Part shown: in pieces, positions 25,392-32,348 of the stretch
How the letters are laid out: each line of letters starts with the position of its first letter
Position numbering within the stretch: position 1 is the first letter of the stretch
NCBI GenBank assembly: GCA_002169695.1
Contig: NHJO01000010.1
Span: 2,653-43,942, forward strand
DNA length: 41,290 nucleotides
Reading direction: 5' to 3'
Source: a bacterium TMED217
Lineage (GTDB): Bacteria > Fidelibacterota > Marinisomatia > Marinisomatales > UBA1611
The notes under the pieces: model-generated
What the model was told of the DNA's origin: nothing
The model's database searches: none
The model's input: only the letters and a program-made list of their open reading frames with translations
Made by a program: the position numbers and the translations under genes

Positions 25392-26515
25392 CTTATGTAA
25401 GCTTCTCTTGTTTTTTCGATAACTAAATTTACTTCGTCTGATGTTAAATAAGGATGCATAGGTAAGCTAAAAATTCTTTTACTTAAATTGTTAGAAACTG
25501 GTAAGTCTTCTGGCTTATAATCCAAATTAGCATAAACTGCCTGCATATGCATTGGCTTTTGGTAATAAATCATTGAAGGAATATCTTTGGTCTTAAGAAA
25601 ATTCATTATATCTGTTCTTTGTTCTTCGCTGTCACATAGTAAAGAGAATTGCGCCCAAGAACATTGATAATCTTCAGGAATATATTGAACTCTTAAAATA
25701 TCTGATAAACCTTCTGTATATCTTTTAGCTATATTATTACGACTGATTAATTCATCGTCAAAAATTTTTATTTTTTCTAATAACACCGCGGCTTGGATTG
25801 TATCTAATCTACCATTTATTCCCGTTCTTATATTGTCATACTTATCCTGACCCTTACCATGAATTCTGATAGATCTTAAGGTTTCATTTAAATGATCATC
25901 ATTAGTAAAGATTGCTCCTCCATCTCCATAACACCCCAATGGCTTAGCAGGAAAAAATGATGTAGTAGCAATTAATCCAAAGCTACATGCTTTTTTATTT
26001 TTGATTTCTGAGCCAAAACTTTGTGCAGCATCTTCAATAATTGGAAGATCATGTTTTTTACTTACTTCTTCAATTAATCTATATCTTGCAGGTAAACCAA
26101 AAATATCAACAGCAATAATTGCTTTAGGGGTTAATTTTCCTTCACTCAAGACTTTTGCTATTCTATTTTCTAAATCTATATGTGACATATTAAATGTTGA
26201 ATCGTAACTATCAACAAAAATAGGTGTAGCTCCTAGCAATGAAACCACTTCAGCAGTTGCAATATATGTAAATGATGATAAGAAGACTGCATCACCTGGT
26301 TTAATATCAAGACTCATTAAGGCCATTAAGATAGCGTCTGTTCCACTTGCACATGATATACAATGTTTTACACCGACATATTCAGCTAATATACTTTCAA
26401 GCTCTTGTACGGGAGGGCCCATAATAAAACTGGTATTTTCAAAAATATGCTTCAGTGAGTTATCAAGATCAACTTTAATTTCATTATGTTGCTTTTTAAG
26501 ATCAATAAATTTCAT
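25388..26515 (-). CDS. DegT-family aminotransferase, WbpE/WlbC-like
   Basis: PLP-dependent aminotransferase of 375 residues. It follows the UDP-2-acetamido-2-deoxy-3-oxo-glucuronate aminotransferase branch: MKFIDLKKQ start, FIMGPPVQELE, SCASGTDA, EDAAQSFG (161-168), TSFFPAKPLGCYGDGGA with the PLP Lys at 191, and RLDTIQAA. It would put a 3-amino group on a UDP-keto-uronic acid using glutamate. GGGGA lies shortly before the ATG. A 92-bp gap separates it from rmlA, one of the longer internal gaps in the block. It is clearly distinct from the wecE-type transaminase at 12353-13483. Confidence 0.9.
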   Translation of the reverse strand: MKFIDLKKQHNEIKVDLDNSLKHIFENTSFIMGPPVQELESILAEYVGVKHCISCASGTDAILMALMSLDIKPGDAVFLSSFTYIATAEVVSLLGATPIFVDSYDSTFNMSHIDLENRIAKVLSEGKLTPKAIIAVDIFGLPARYRLIEEVSKKHDLPIIEDAAQSFGSEIKNKKACSFGLIATTSFFPAKPLGCYGDGGAIFTNDDHLNETLRSIRIHGKGQDKYDNIRTGINGRLDTIQAAVLLEKIKIFDDELISRNNIAKRYTEGLSDILRVQYIPEDYQCSWAQFSLLCDSEEQRTDIMNFLKTKDIPSMIYYQKPMHMQAVYANLDYKPEDLPVSNNLSKRIFSLPMHPYLTSDEVNLVIEKTREAYIR

Positions 26516-26607
26516 TACTTCCCCATAATTTTATTATCATACTTTTTTACGTTATATATGTACATATTTAATCAAACTTTACAATCAAAAAAAATAAAAC
26601 AATAATA
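26516..26607 (-). promoter_or_regulatory. AT-rich gap inside the O-antigen block, possible internal promoter
   Basis: This 92-bp gap between rmlA and the WbpE-like gene interrupts an otherwise tightly packed block. On the minus strand TTGATT (26583-26588) is followed after 16 nt by TATGTA (26561-26566), and TTTGATT is repeated 13 nt on. This could be a weak internal promoter. In such AT-rich sequence the match is not strong evidence. No stable hairpin with a T tract was seen. Confidence 0.25.
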
Positions 26608-27474
26608 CTATATAAAAGATTTCAAATAATTATAATAATTTGAATTTTTTTCTTTTAAATATATTTTTAATTCACTTTTTGAAATTAAACCTTCATTAAG
26701 AGAAATTTCTTCAATGCAACCGATTTTAAGCCCCTGTTTCTTCTCAAGAATCTGAACAAAATTTGATGCAGATAGTAAAGAGTCTTCTGTACCACAATCA
26801 AACCAAGCCGTTCCCCTTCCTAATTCAGTAACTTTTAATATTTTCTTACTAAAGTAATAATTATTTATATCAGTAATTTCTAATTCATTCCTATCTGAAG
26901 GTTTCATTTTTTTTGCAATATTCACTATTTGATTATCATAAAAATATAATCCAGGAATCATGAAGTTAGATTTAGGATTTTCTGGTTTCTCTTCAAGAGA
27001 AATTGCAATATTATTTGAATCAAATTCTACAACTCCAAATCTTCTAGGATCTAATACTTTGTATGCAAATATTGTAGCTCCATCATGTAAGTTATTATTC
27101 ATTGCAGCTTGATGCAGCTTTTTTTGCAAATCAGTTCCATGGAATATGTTATCTCCTAAAATTAAACATACAGGCTCATTATTAATGAATTGTTCGCCAA
27201 TTAAAAAAGCTTCACCAATACCGTTAGGTTTATCTTGAACAGCATAAGAAATTTTAATTCCTAAATGTGACCCATTACCAAGCAACATTCTAAAACTATC
27301 TATGGAATTTCCAGATGTAATAATCAATATATCTTTAACTCCAGCCAACATCATAGTTGATAATGGATAATATATCATGGGTTTATCATATACAGGTAAT
27401 AAGTGCTTGTTAACTGACACTGAGGTTGGATGTAATCGTGACGCTGTGCCTCCTGCTAAAATAATACCTTTCAT
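26608..27474 (-). CDS. rmlA: Glucose-1-phosphate thymidylyltransferase
   Basis: Makes dTDP-glucose from glucose 1-phosphate and dTTP. The 288-residue protein has GGTASRLHP (8-16), the substrate-binding VNKHLLPVYDKPMIYYPLS region, GDNIFHG, VLDPRRFGVVEFD, EEKPENPKSN, GLYFYD, and GRGTAWFDCGT. The residues match RfbA/RmlA of normal length. The ATG overlaps the rmlB stop by one base (TAATG), and AGGAGT (27481-27486) lies 6 nt before it inside rmlB, so the two are co-translated. Its product feeds rmlB and then, most likely, the WecE-type transaminase. Confidence 0.97.
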   Translation of the reverse strand: MKGIILAGGTASRLHPTSVSVNKHLLPVYDKPMIYYPLSTMMLAGVKDILIITSGNSIDSFRMLLGNGSHLGIKISYAVQDKPNGIGEAFLIGEQFINNEPVCLILGDNIFHGTDLQKKLHQAAMNNNLHDGATIFAYKVLDPRRFGVVEFDSNNIAISLEEKPENPKSNFMIPGLYFYDNQIVNIAKKMKPSDRNELEITDINNYYFSKKILKVTELGRGTAWFDCGTEDSLLSASNFVQILEKKQGLKIGCIEEISLNEGLISKSELKIYLKEKNSNYYNYLKSFI

Positions 27475-28517
27475 TATATTACTCCTAATCTTTCTTGTTT
27501 ATACTTTATTTTTTCGTACCAGTCTCTATTACTAAGATACCACTTTATAGTTTTCTGAATTCCTGATTGAAAATTTTCTTTAGGAACCCACTTTAATTCG
27601 TTTTTGATTTTTGATGCATCTATAGCGTATCTAAAGTCATGTCCCGGCCTATCTTGAACAAATTTAATTAAATCGTTATATGATTTATCATTATCTAAAG
27701 GTCTTTGCTTATCCATTATTTCACATATAGAATTAACGATTTCAATATTTTTAATTTCATTATTGCCACCGATGTTATATGTATGTCCAATTCTTCCATT
27801 CAAAAGAACTTCATAAATTGCATCGCAATGATCTGTAACAAATAACCAATCTCTTACATTCTCTCCATTACCATAAACTGGCAAATCTTTTCCTTCAAGA
27901 CAATTCATCACCATTAAAGGAATTAACTTTTCTGGAAACTGATATGGACCATAATTGTTAGAACAATTAGTAATAATAGTAGGCAGATTAAAAGTATGGT
28001 GCCAAGCATTTACAAGGTGATCGGAACTAGCCTTTGATGCTGAATATGGACTAGTAGGGCTATAAGGTGTTTCTTCTGAAAAAAAACCTTCATCACCTAA
28101 ACTACCATATACTTCATCTGTTGAAACATGTATGAATCTAAAATTATCTTCTTGATTTGAATCATAATACCTTCTTGAAGACTCTAGCAAATTAGCTGTT
28201 CCTACAATGTTAGTATGTACAAATTCCATTGGACCATCAATTGATCTATCGACATGGGACTCAGCAGCAAAATTAATAACTGCATTTGGGTGAAAATCTC
28301 TAAAGATATCATCTACAATATTTTTGGTATTAATATCACCATTAACAAAAGTGTATCGGCTACTAGAAGCAATATCTTTGAGATTATCTTGATTACCAGC
28401 ATAAGTCAATTTATCTAAATTGATAATGCTATTATCTGTATGCTGAATTTGATTAATAATGAAATTACTACCTATAAATCCACAGCCCCCAGTTATAAAT
28501 AGAGTTTTCTTATTCAT
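27474..28517 (-). CDS. rmlB: dTDP-glucose 4,6-dehydratase
   Basis: Converts dTDP-glucose to dTDP-4-keto-6-deoxyglucose using bound NAD. The 347-residue protein has GGCGFIGSNF, DKLTYAGNQDN, NFAAESHVDRS, HVSTDEVYGSLG (active-site Thr-Asp-Glu), PYSASKASSDH (Tyr/Lys), NCSNNYGPYQFPEK, and GENVRDWLFVTDH. All are standard for RmlB. It lies second in the block, overlapping wzz by 4 nt and rmlA by 1 nt. A more divergent RmlB-like gene is at 38677-39702. No rmlC or rmlD follows, so the keto sugar probably goes to an amino sugar rather than rhamnose. Confidence 0.97.
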   Translation of the reverse strand: MNKKTLFITGGCGFIGSNFIINQIQHTDNSIINLDKLTYAGNQDNLKDIASSSRYTFVNGDINTKNIVDDIFRDFHPNAVINFAAESHVDRSIDGPMEFVHTNIVGTANLLESSRRYYDSNQEDNFRFIHVSTDEVYGSLGDEGFFSEETPYSPTSPYSASKASSDHLVNAWHHTFNLPTIITNCSNNYGPYQFPEKLIPLMVMNCLEGKDLPVYGNGENVRDWLFVTDHCDAIYEVLLNGRIGHTYNIGGNNEIKNIEIVNSICEIMDKQRPLDNDKSYNDLIKFVQDRPGHDFRYAIDASKIKNELKWVPKENFQSGIQKTIKWYLSNRDWYEKIKYKQERLGVI

Positions 28518-29473
28518 GAATAATCTTTAGGAAGAGTAAAATTAATATCTCTTAAGCATAATATAGCATATATAGAAAATAGAAATAGTAGAGAGATTAA
28601 AAAACTTAACCTAAAGCTTGGGCTACTATGTTTAATAGGCTCAATAGGATCATCAATAAATGATGCTATATTACTTAAGTTATTTTTTTCTATTTCAAAT
28701 ACTTCATATTTGTCTCTTAATGATAAAAAAATTGATTTTTCAATATTAATCTCTGTAACTATTTTATCAAGCTCATAGGTTAATTGAGGAGATCTTATAT
28801 CAACATTTGATTTAATAAAAGCTATTTTCTTTTTCTGAAGTGCATCTAAATTGTTAGATACTTTATCTACTCGTAGTTTAGTATAGTTCATTTGAGAATC
28901 TAGGTTTTCATTTCTTTTTTCTAGCTGTAAATAATTAAATATATCAAAAAGCTCTAAAGCTAAAATTAGCGAAAGTGATTTATCAAAAGTTCTAATATCA
29001 ACTGTAGTAATTTCTGTCATTCTATTTCTAGAAACAGAAATAATATTACTTTTAAAAAAGTCAATTATTAGCAGATCTAGTTCATATTCTGAAACACCTT
29101 TTTTCTTGGCTTTATTAAAATATTTTTCTAAAAAAATATCCTTTATTTGTCTTTCTTGAGACTCAAAAATAATATTTGAGTGCATTAATTTTTTAATTAA
29201 ACGATTGCTTGTGACTATGTCTGGATATAGTACTGAAGAATTATAATTTACTGAGCTCCCTATTGGAAGATTAACTCCAAAGCTGCCCAATAATGAAGAT
29301 GAACTTTGATTAGATTCTGATGGTATAATTTCCATACTTGAAGTGTAAGATCTTTCAACAAAAGAATAATATAGACCGAATATAATAAACCAGCCTATAA
29401 ATATAGATACAAATAGATTTTTTTGCCTATAAATAGACTTTTTTAGTGTCTCTAAATTAATGTTTTCAATCAT
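28514..29473 (-). CDS. wzz: Wzz-type chain-length determinant protein
   Basis: Inner-membrane polysaccharide co-polymerase of 319 residues. One membrane segment lies near the N-terminus (about 20-38) followed by the FVERSYTSSMEIIPSE stretch, then a large periplasmic part with predicted coiled helices (LDSQMNYTKLRVDKVSNNLD region). A second membrane segment lies at about 288-308, after a proline-containing SSPSFRL turn. It ends soon after, so no cytoplasmic tyrosine-kinase domain is present. It would set polymer length for the Wzx/Wzy system. It is the first gene of the block running from 29473 down to 12353. Confidence 0.88.
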   Translation of the reverse strand: MIENINLETLKKSIYRQKNLFVSIFIGWFIIFGLYYSFVERSYTSSMEIIPSESNQSSSSLLGSFGVNLPIGSSVNYNSSVLYPDIVTSNRLIKKLMHSNIIFESQERQIKDIFLEKYFNKAKKKGVSEYELDLLIIDFFKSNIISVSRNRMTEITTVDIRTFDKSLSLILALELFDIFNYLQLEKRNENLDSQMNYTKLRVDKVSNNLDALQKKKIAFIKSNVDIRSPQLTYELDKIVTEINIEKSIFLSLRDKYEVFEIEKNNLSNIASFIDDPIEPIKHSSPSFRLSFLISLLFLFSIYAILCLRDINFTLPKDYS

Positions 29474-29672
29474 TGTTATATATAACTTGAATCAAAAGAA
29501 ATTTATGGTGTAGCATATCACTAATACAATAATTAATATTAGATAATATTTTAACTAAAAAATGAAAAGCGTTACCAAGGGATAAGTAATAAATAAAAAT
29601 TATTTATATTGTTTTAATAAATCTTGGATTAAAATTTTTGAATATATCAATATTAGATTGTAAAAATTTTAG
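29474..29672. promoter_or_regulatory. Divergent promoter region between wzz and the tRNA gene
   Basis: This 199-bp stretch should carry the start signals for the 17-kb wzz-led block on the minus strand and for the tRNA and following genes on the plus strand. It is extremely AT-rich, so -10-like boxes are many and not decisive. A TTGAAT (29638-29643) upstream of a TAAAAA (29661-29666) is one weak option for the tRNA. No JUMPstart/ops element (GGCGGTAG type) was recognised, and no protein-coding potential was seen. Confidence 0.4.
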
Positions 29673-29746
29673 GGGCCCATAGCTCAATTGGTTAGAGCAA
29701 CGGACTCATAATCCGCAGGTTCGGGGTTCAAGTCCCTGTGGGCCCA
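29673..29746 (+). tRNA. tRNA with CAT anticodon, probably tRNA-Ile2 (lysidine type), possibly elongator Met
   Basis: The 74-nt cloverleaf folds fully: acceptor GGGCCCA with TGGGCCC, D arm GCTC/GAGC, anticodon stem with loop CTCATAA (anticodon CAT), 5-nt variable loop, T arm with loop TTCAAGT and discriminator A. One A-C mismatch closes the anticodon stem (positions 27 and 43). The acceptor has C4-G69 and C5-G68 pairs, known recognition features for TilS on tRNA-Ile2, which favours Ile2 over Met. No CCA is encoded; the gene is followed by CAA and the ATG of the next gene 3 nt later. An initiator tRNA is unlikely, because the 1-72 pair is formed. Confidence 0.93.
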
Positions 29747-29749
29747 CAA

Positions 29750-30655
29750 ATGAGTAGTCATTCGTATATATCAAATTCAAAGAATGAAGATATTTTTATT
29801 AATATCAATGGGAAATTGTTTCCTAGGAGTAAAGCAAAAATTTCTGTATTTGATAGTGGATTTTTACTTGGAGATGGCGTCTGGGAAGGGATTAGATTAC
29901 ATAAATCAAAATTGGTATTTATAGAAGATCATCTAGATAGATTATATGCAAGCGCAAAAGGTATTTCATTGGACATTCACTACTCAAAAAAGGAAATAAT
30001 TCATCAAATTAATAAAGTTTTAAATAGAAATAAAATGGATGATAATATACACATTCGTTTAGTGGTATCTAGAGGAGATAAGATTACCCCATATCAAAAT
30101 CCTAATGCAAACGTAGGACCAGTTAACCTAGTAATCATTCCTGAATATAAAAAAACAGATCCAAATACATATGTAAGGGGTATAAATATCGGTAGAGTCC
30201 CTAATGTTAGGCCTAATGAGAGCATATTAAGTCCACATTATAACACTTTAAGCAAACTGAATTGTATCTTAGCAAGTATAGAAGCAAATAAACTAGGATA
30301 TGACGAAGGAATTATGAATGATATGAACGGTAATATTAGTACATGCAATTCTACCAACTTATTCTTTATTAAGGACGATAGCGTTTTAACTTCAACTGGA
30401 GAATATTGTTTAAATGGAATTACGAGAGGAAAAGCTATTTCAGTATGTAATCAAAATAGTATAGTATGTTCTGAAACTAATTTTACATTCCAAGATATTA
30501 AAGACTGTAATGAGGCTTTTGTAACAGGTACATTTGCAGGTATTATCCCAGTTTCCCAATTGGAAGATAGAAAACTGGATTCAACTAATTCTAATTCTTT
30601 AGTTCATAAAATTAGAAAGTTATACAATCAAAAAATTCAAGACTATATAGGCTAG
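29750..30655 (+). CDS. Class IV PLP aminotransferase (BCAT/D-amino-acid aminotransferase family)
   Basis: 301 residues of the fold-type IV family: ININGKLFPRSKAKISVFD, GFLLGDGVWEGIR, RLVVSRGD, YNTLSKLN with the PLP Lys at 169, and a C-terminal GITR and TGTFAGIIPV. The conserved Glu that contacts the PLP ring nitrogen, in the family pattern ISExxxxN, is Thr198 here (ISTCNSTN). This may alter or reduce classical transaminase chemistry. The frame opens at a GTG (29738) inside the tRNA, but the ATG at 29750 is the sensible start and lies only 3 nt after the tRNA, leaving no room for a ribosome site outside it. It is followed after 1 nt by the sulfotransferase-like gene. The substrate is not predictable. 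Confidence 0.85.
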   Translation: MSSHSYISNSKNEDIFININGKLFPRSKAKISVFDSGFLLGDGVWEGIRLHKSKLVFIEDHLDRLYASAKGISLDIHYSKKEIIHQINKVLNRNKMDDNIHIRLVVSRGDKITPYQNPNANVGPVNLVIIPEYKKTDPNTYVRGINIGRVPNVRPNESILSPHYNTLSKLNCILASIEANKLGYDEGIMNDMNGNISTCNSTNLFFIKDDSVLTSTGEYCLNGITRGKAISVCNQNSIVCSETNFTFQDIKDCNEAFVTGTFAGIIPVSQLEDRKLDSTNSNSLVHKIRKLYNQKIQDYIG

Positions 30656-30656
30656 T

Positions 30657-31373
30657 ATGAAAATTGCTTGTTGGTCAGGCCCAAGAAATATATCTACTGC
30701 ACTTATGAGATCTTGGTCTTCAAGAGAAGATTTATTTATTTCTGATGAACCTTTTTATGCTTATTACCTAAAAGAGCAGCAGTTAAAGCATCCAATGTAT
30801 CAAGAAATTATTGATCACTATCCTAATAAATATGGTGATGTAGTTGCAGACCTTACTTCTGAAATACCCTTTGGAAAAAAACATTGGTATCAGAAACATA
30901 TGGCACATCATTTAATTAATTTAAATAACATCCATTGGATTAAAAGTTTTCAAAACTGTATTTTAATACGTCACCCTAAAGATGTAATCAACTCTTATGT
31001 TAAGAAAAATATACTCAAGAATGTAGATGAACTAGGGTATCCTCAGCAATATAAAATTATAAATTATTTAGATAGTATTGGTAAAAAATTTATTGTCATT
31101 GATTCCAATATTTTACTTAATAACCCTGAAAAAATATTGTCGAAGTGGTGTAGCAGTATTGATTTAGAGTTTGATATCTCTATGCTAAAATGGGAGAAAG
31201 GAAATCACCCTCAGGACGGTATTTGGTGGAAACATTGGTATGATAATGTTATCAAAACAACTGGATTCAAAAAAAAATCACCTAATGAAGATCTATTATA
31301 TCAAAAATATCAATTGATTTATAATCAATCGCTAGATTATTACAATGACATGTATGATATGGCTATAAAGTAA
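30657..31373 (+). CDS. Sulfotransferase-like P-loop protein
   Basis: 238 residues of the sulfotransferase fold. The N-terminal WSGPRNISTALMRSW (6-20) corresponds to the PAPS 5'-phosphate loop, and CILIRHPKDVINSYVKK (101-117) to the 3'-phosphate-binding segment, with Arg105 and Ser113 in the expected places. No signal peptide or membrane helix is seen, so it is probably cytoplasmic. It follows the class IV aminotransferase by 1 nt, and related sequences are known to me as fusions with such an aminotransferase domain in plants. The two proteins therefore probably act on one pathway. The acceptor is unknown. A PAPS-forming cysC lies about 2.6 kb downstream. Confidence 0.75.
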   Translation: MKIACWSGPRNISTALMRSWSSREDLFISDEPFYAYYLKEQQLKHPMYQEIIDHYPNKYGDVVADLTSEIPFGKKHWYQKHMAHHLINLNNIHWIKSFQNCILIRHPKDVINSYVKKNILKNVDELGYPQQYKIINYLDSIGKKFIVIDSNILLNNPEKILSKWCSSIDLEFDISMLKWEKGNHPQDGIWWKHWYDNVIKTTGFKKKSPNEDLLYQKYQLIYNQSLDYYNDMYDMAIK

Positions 31374-31376
31374 CAA

Positions 31377-32051
31377 CTATGTAGTTTGATTTTTAATTAA
31401 AGATTCAAACTTTTTTATCATTTCTAACTCTATCTTATGTGGCATTCTCCTACTTACCTCAACCCCTTCAATAGCTAAAGACTCTAGTGAAGCATTTTCT
31501 AAATCTTCAACAGCAGATGCAAGCATATCTATTTCCATTTCATATTGTCGATTAGCCACACTATGAAAAGTATCCCAAGAAAATAAAGGAACATGTTTTT
31601 GCTTAATTAACCAGCCCTGATCTGCTTCTTCTGAAATGATATGAGAAGTGACCCCAATTGGCTTATTATTGATTATGGCCCATTTAAAGGAATCTAAACC
31701 GCGAACATGGGGTAAATATGCAGGATGAGAATTAATAATTTTCTTTGTATCAGCTATCTCTTTTTTTATAATGCCAGCCCCACCAATTAGAACATAATCA
31801 TCTTTTTCAAGAGTTGGCAATTCATCTAAACTTTGAAACTCTGAATATTTATAACCTAAAATACTTGATAAATCTGATGGATAAATATTATGTGTATTGC
31901 CTAATCTGTGCGGTATTAGTGGTTTAAAATTTTTTCTTTTAACCCATGGCGTAGAAATAATGTGAATATTAGAATAATTTTTTAATTTCATTGTAAGTAA
32001 TAAATCTTGAGTTTTTTTATGAGGATGATTATAAGTTAAAACGTAAATCAT
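31377..32051 (-). CDS. Formyltransferase-family protein (possible sugar N-formyltransferase)
   Basis: 224 residues with the core of N10-formyl-THF-dependent formyltransferases: INSHPAYLPHVRG with Asn107, His109 and Arg117, GVTSHIISEEADQGWLI with His137 and Asp144. The catalytic Asn-His-Asp set is complete. It lacks the C-terminal domain of methionyl-tRNA formyltransferase and is too divergent for a confident PurN call. In O-antigen loci such enzymes formylate dTDP-4-amino-4,6-dideoxyhexoses, and rmlA, rmlB and wecE in this window make such a sugar. The gene is convergent with the sulfotransferase-like gene (3 nt between stops) and opposite to its neighbours. The sugar role is an inference. 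Confidence 0.75.
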   Translation of the reverse strand: MIYVLTYNHPHKKTQDLLLTMKLKNYSNIHIISTPWVKRKNFKPLIPHRLGNTHNIYPSDLSSILGYKYSEFQSLDELPTLEKDDYVLIGGAGIIKKEIADTKKIINSHPAYLPHVRGLDSFKWAIINNKPIGVTSHIISEEADQGWLIKQKHVPLFSWDTFHSVANRQYEMEIDMLASAVEDLENASLESLAIEGVEVSRRMPHKIELEMIKKFESLIKNQTT

Positions 32052-32147
32052 AATTAATTGTCCCTTTCTTTTTTTCTAGGATTTTGGATATGGTTTATAT
32101 TAAAGCTACTATATTCTATAATTTAAATATTAAATTACAAAGACAAA

Positions 32148-32348
32148 ATGATGAACTTGCTCTTAAAACTCTGGAATCAGCCTAACTGGGTAAAATGGAT
32201 AGTATACTTTAGTATTGCTTACTTACTATTCGTAATAAAAGAAGCTTTCGCTATTGTTCTTTGGTTTTTATTTTGTATTCTACTGTACTATATTATTTTT
32301 GCTAAAAATATGTTTCAATCAACTACTTATTATGAAAAAAAAATTTAG
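32148..32348 (+). CDS. Small membrane protein, unknown function
   Basis: 66 residues with a short amphipathic start (LLKLWNQPNWVKW) and two hydrophobic segments (about 17-32 and 35-51), then a polar tail. I do not recognise it. Tandem ATGs (32148, 32151) follow an AAAGACAAA stretch with little Shine-Dalgarno character. Its 3' end overlaps the M1 peptidase start by 17 nt in another frame, so it could act as a translational leader for that gene. It is a plausible real gene, but a chance open frame in AT-rich DNA cannot be excluded. Confidence 0.5.
   Translation: MMNLLLKLWNQPNWVKWIVYFSIAYLLFVIKEAFAIVLWFLFCILLYYIIFAKNMFQSTTYYEKKI

Noticed and set aside
29474-29672. JUMPstart/ops element upstream of the O-antigen block
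   Set aside because: No GGCGGTAG or close variant was found on either strand; a GGTAACGC stretch is too different.
29738-29749. GTG start for the class IV aminotransferase
   Set aside because: It lies inside the acceptor stem of the tRNA; the ATG at 29750 is in the same frame and matches the family N-terminus.
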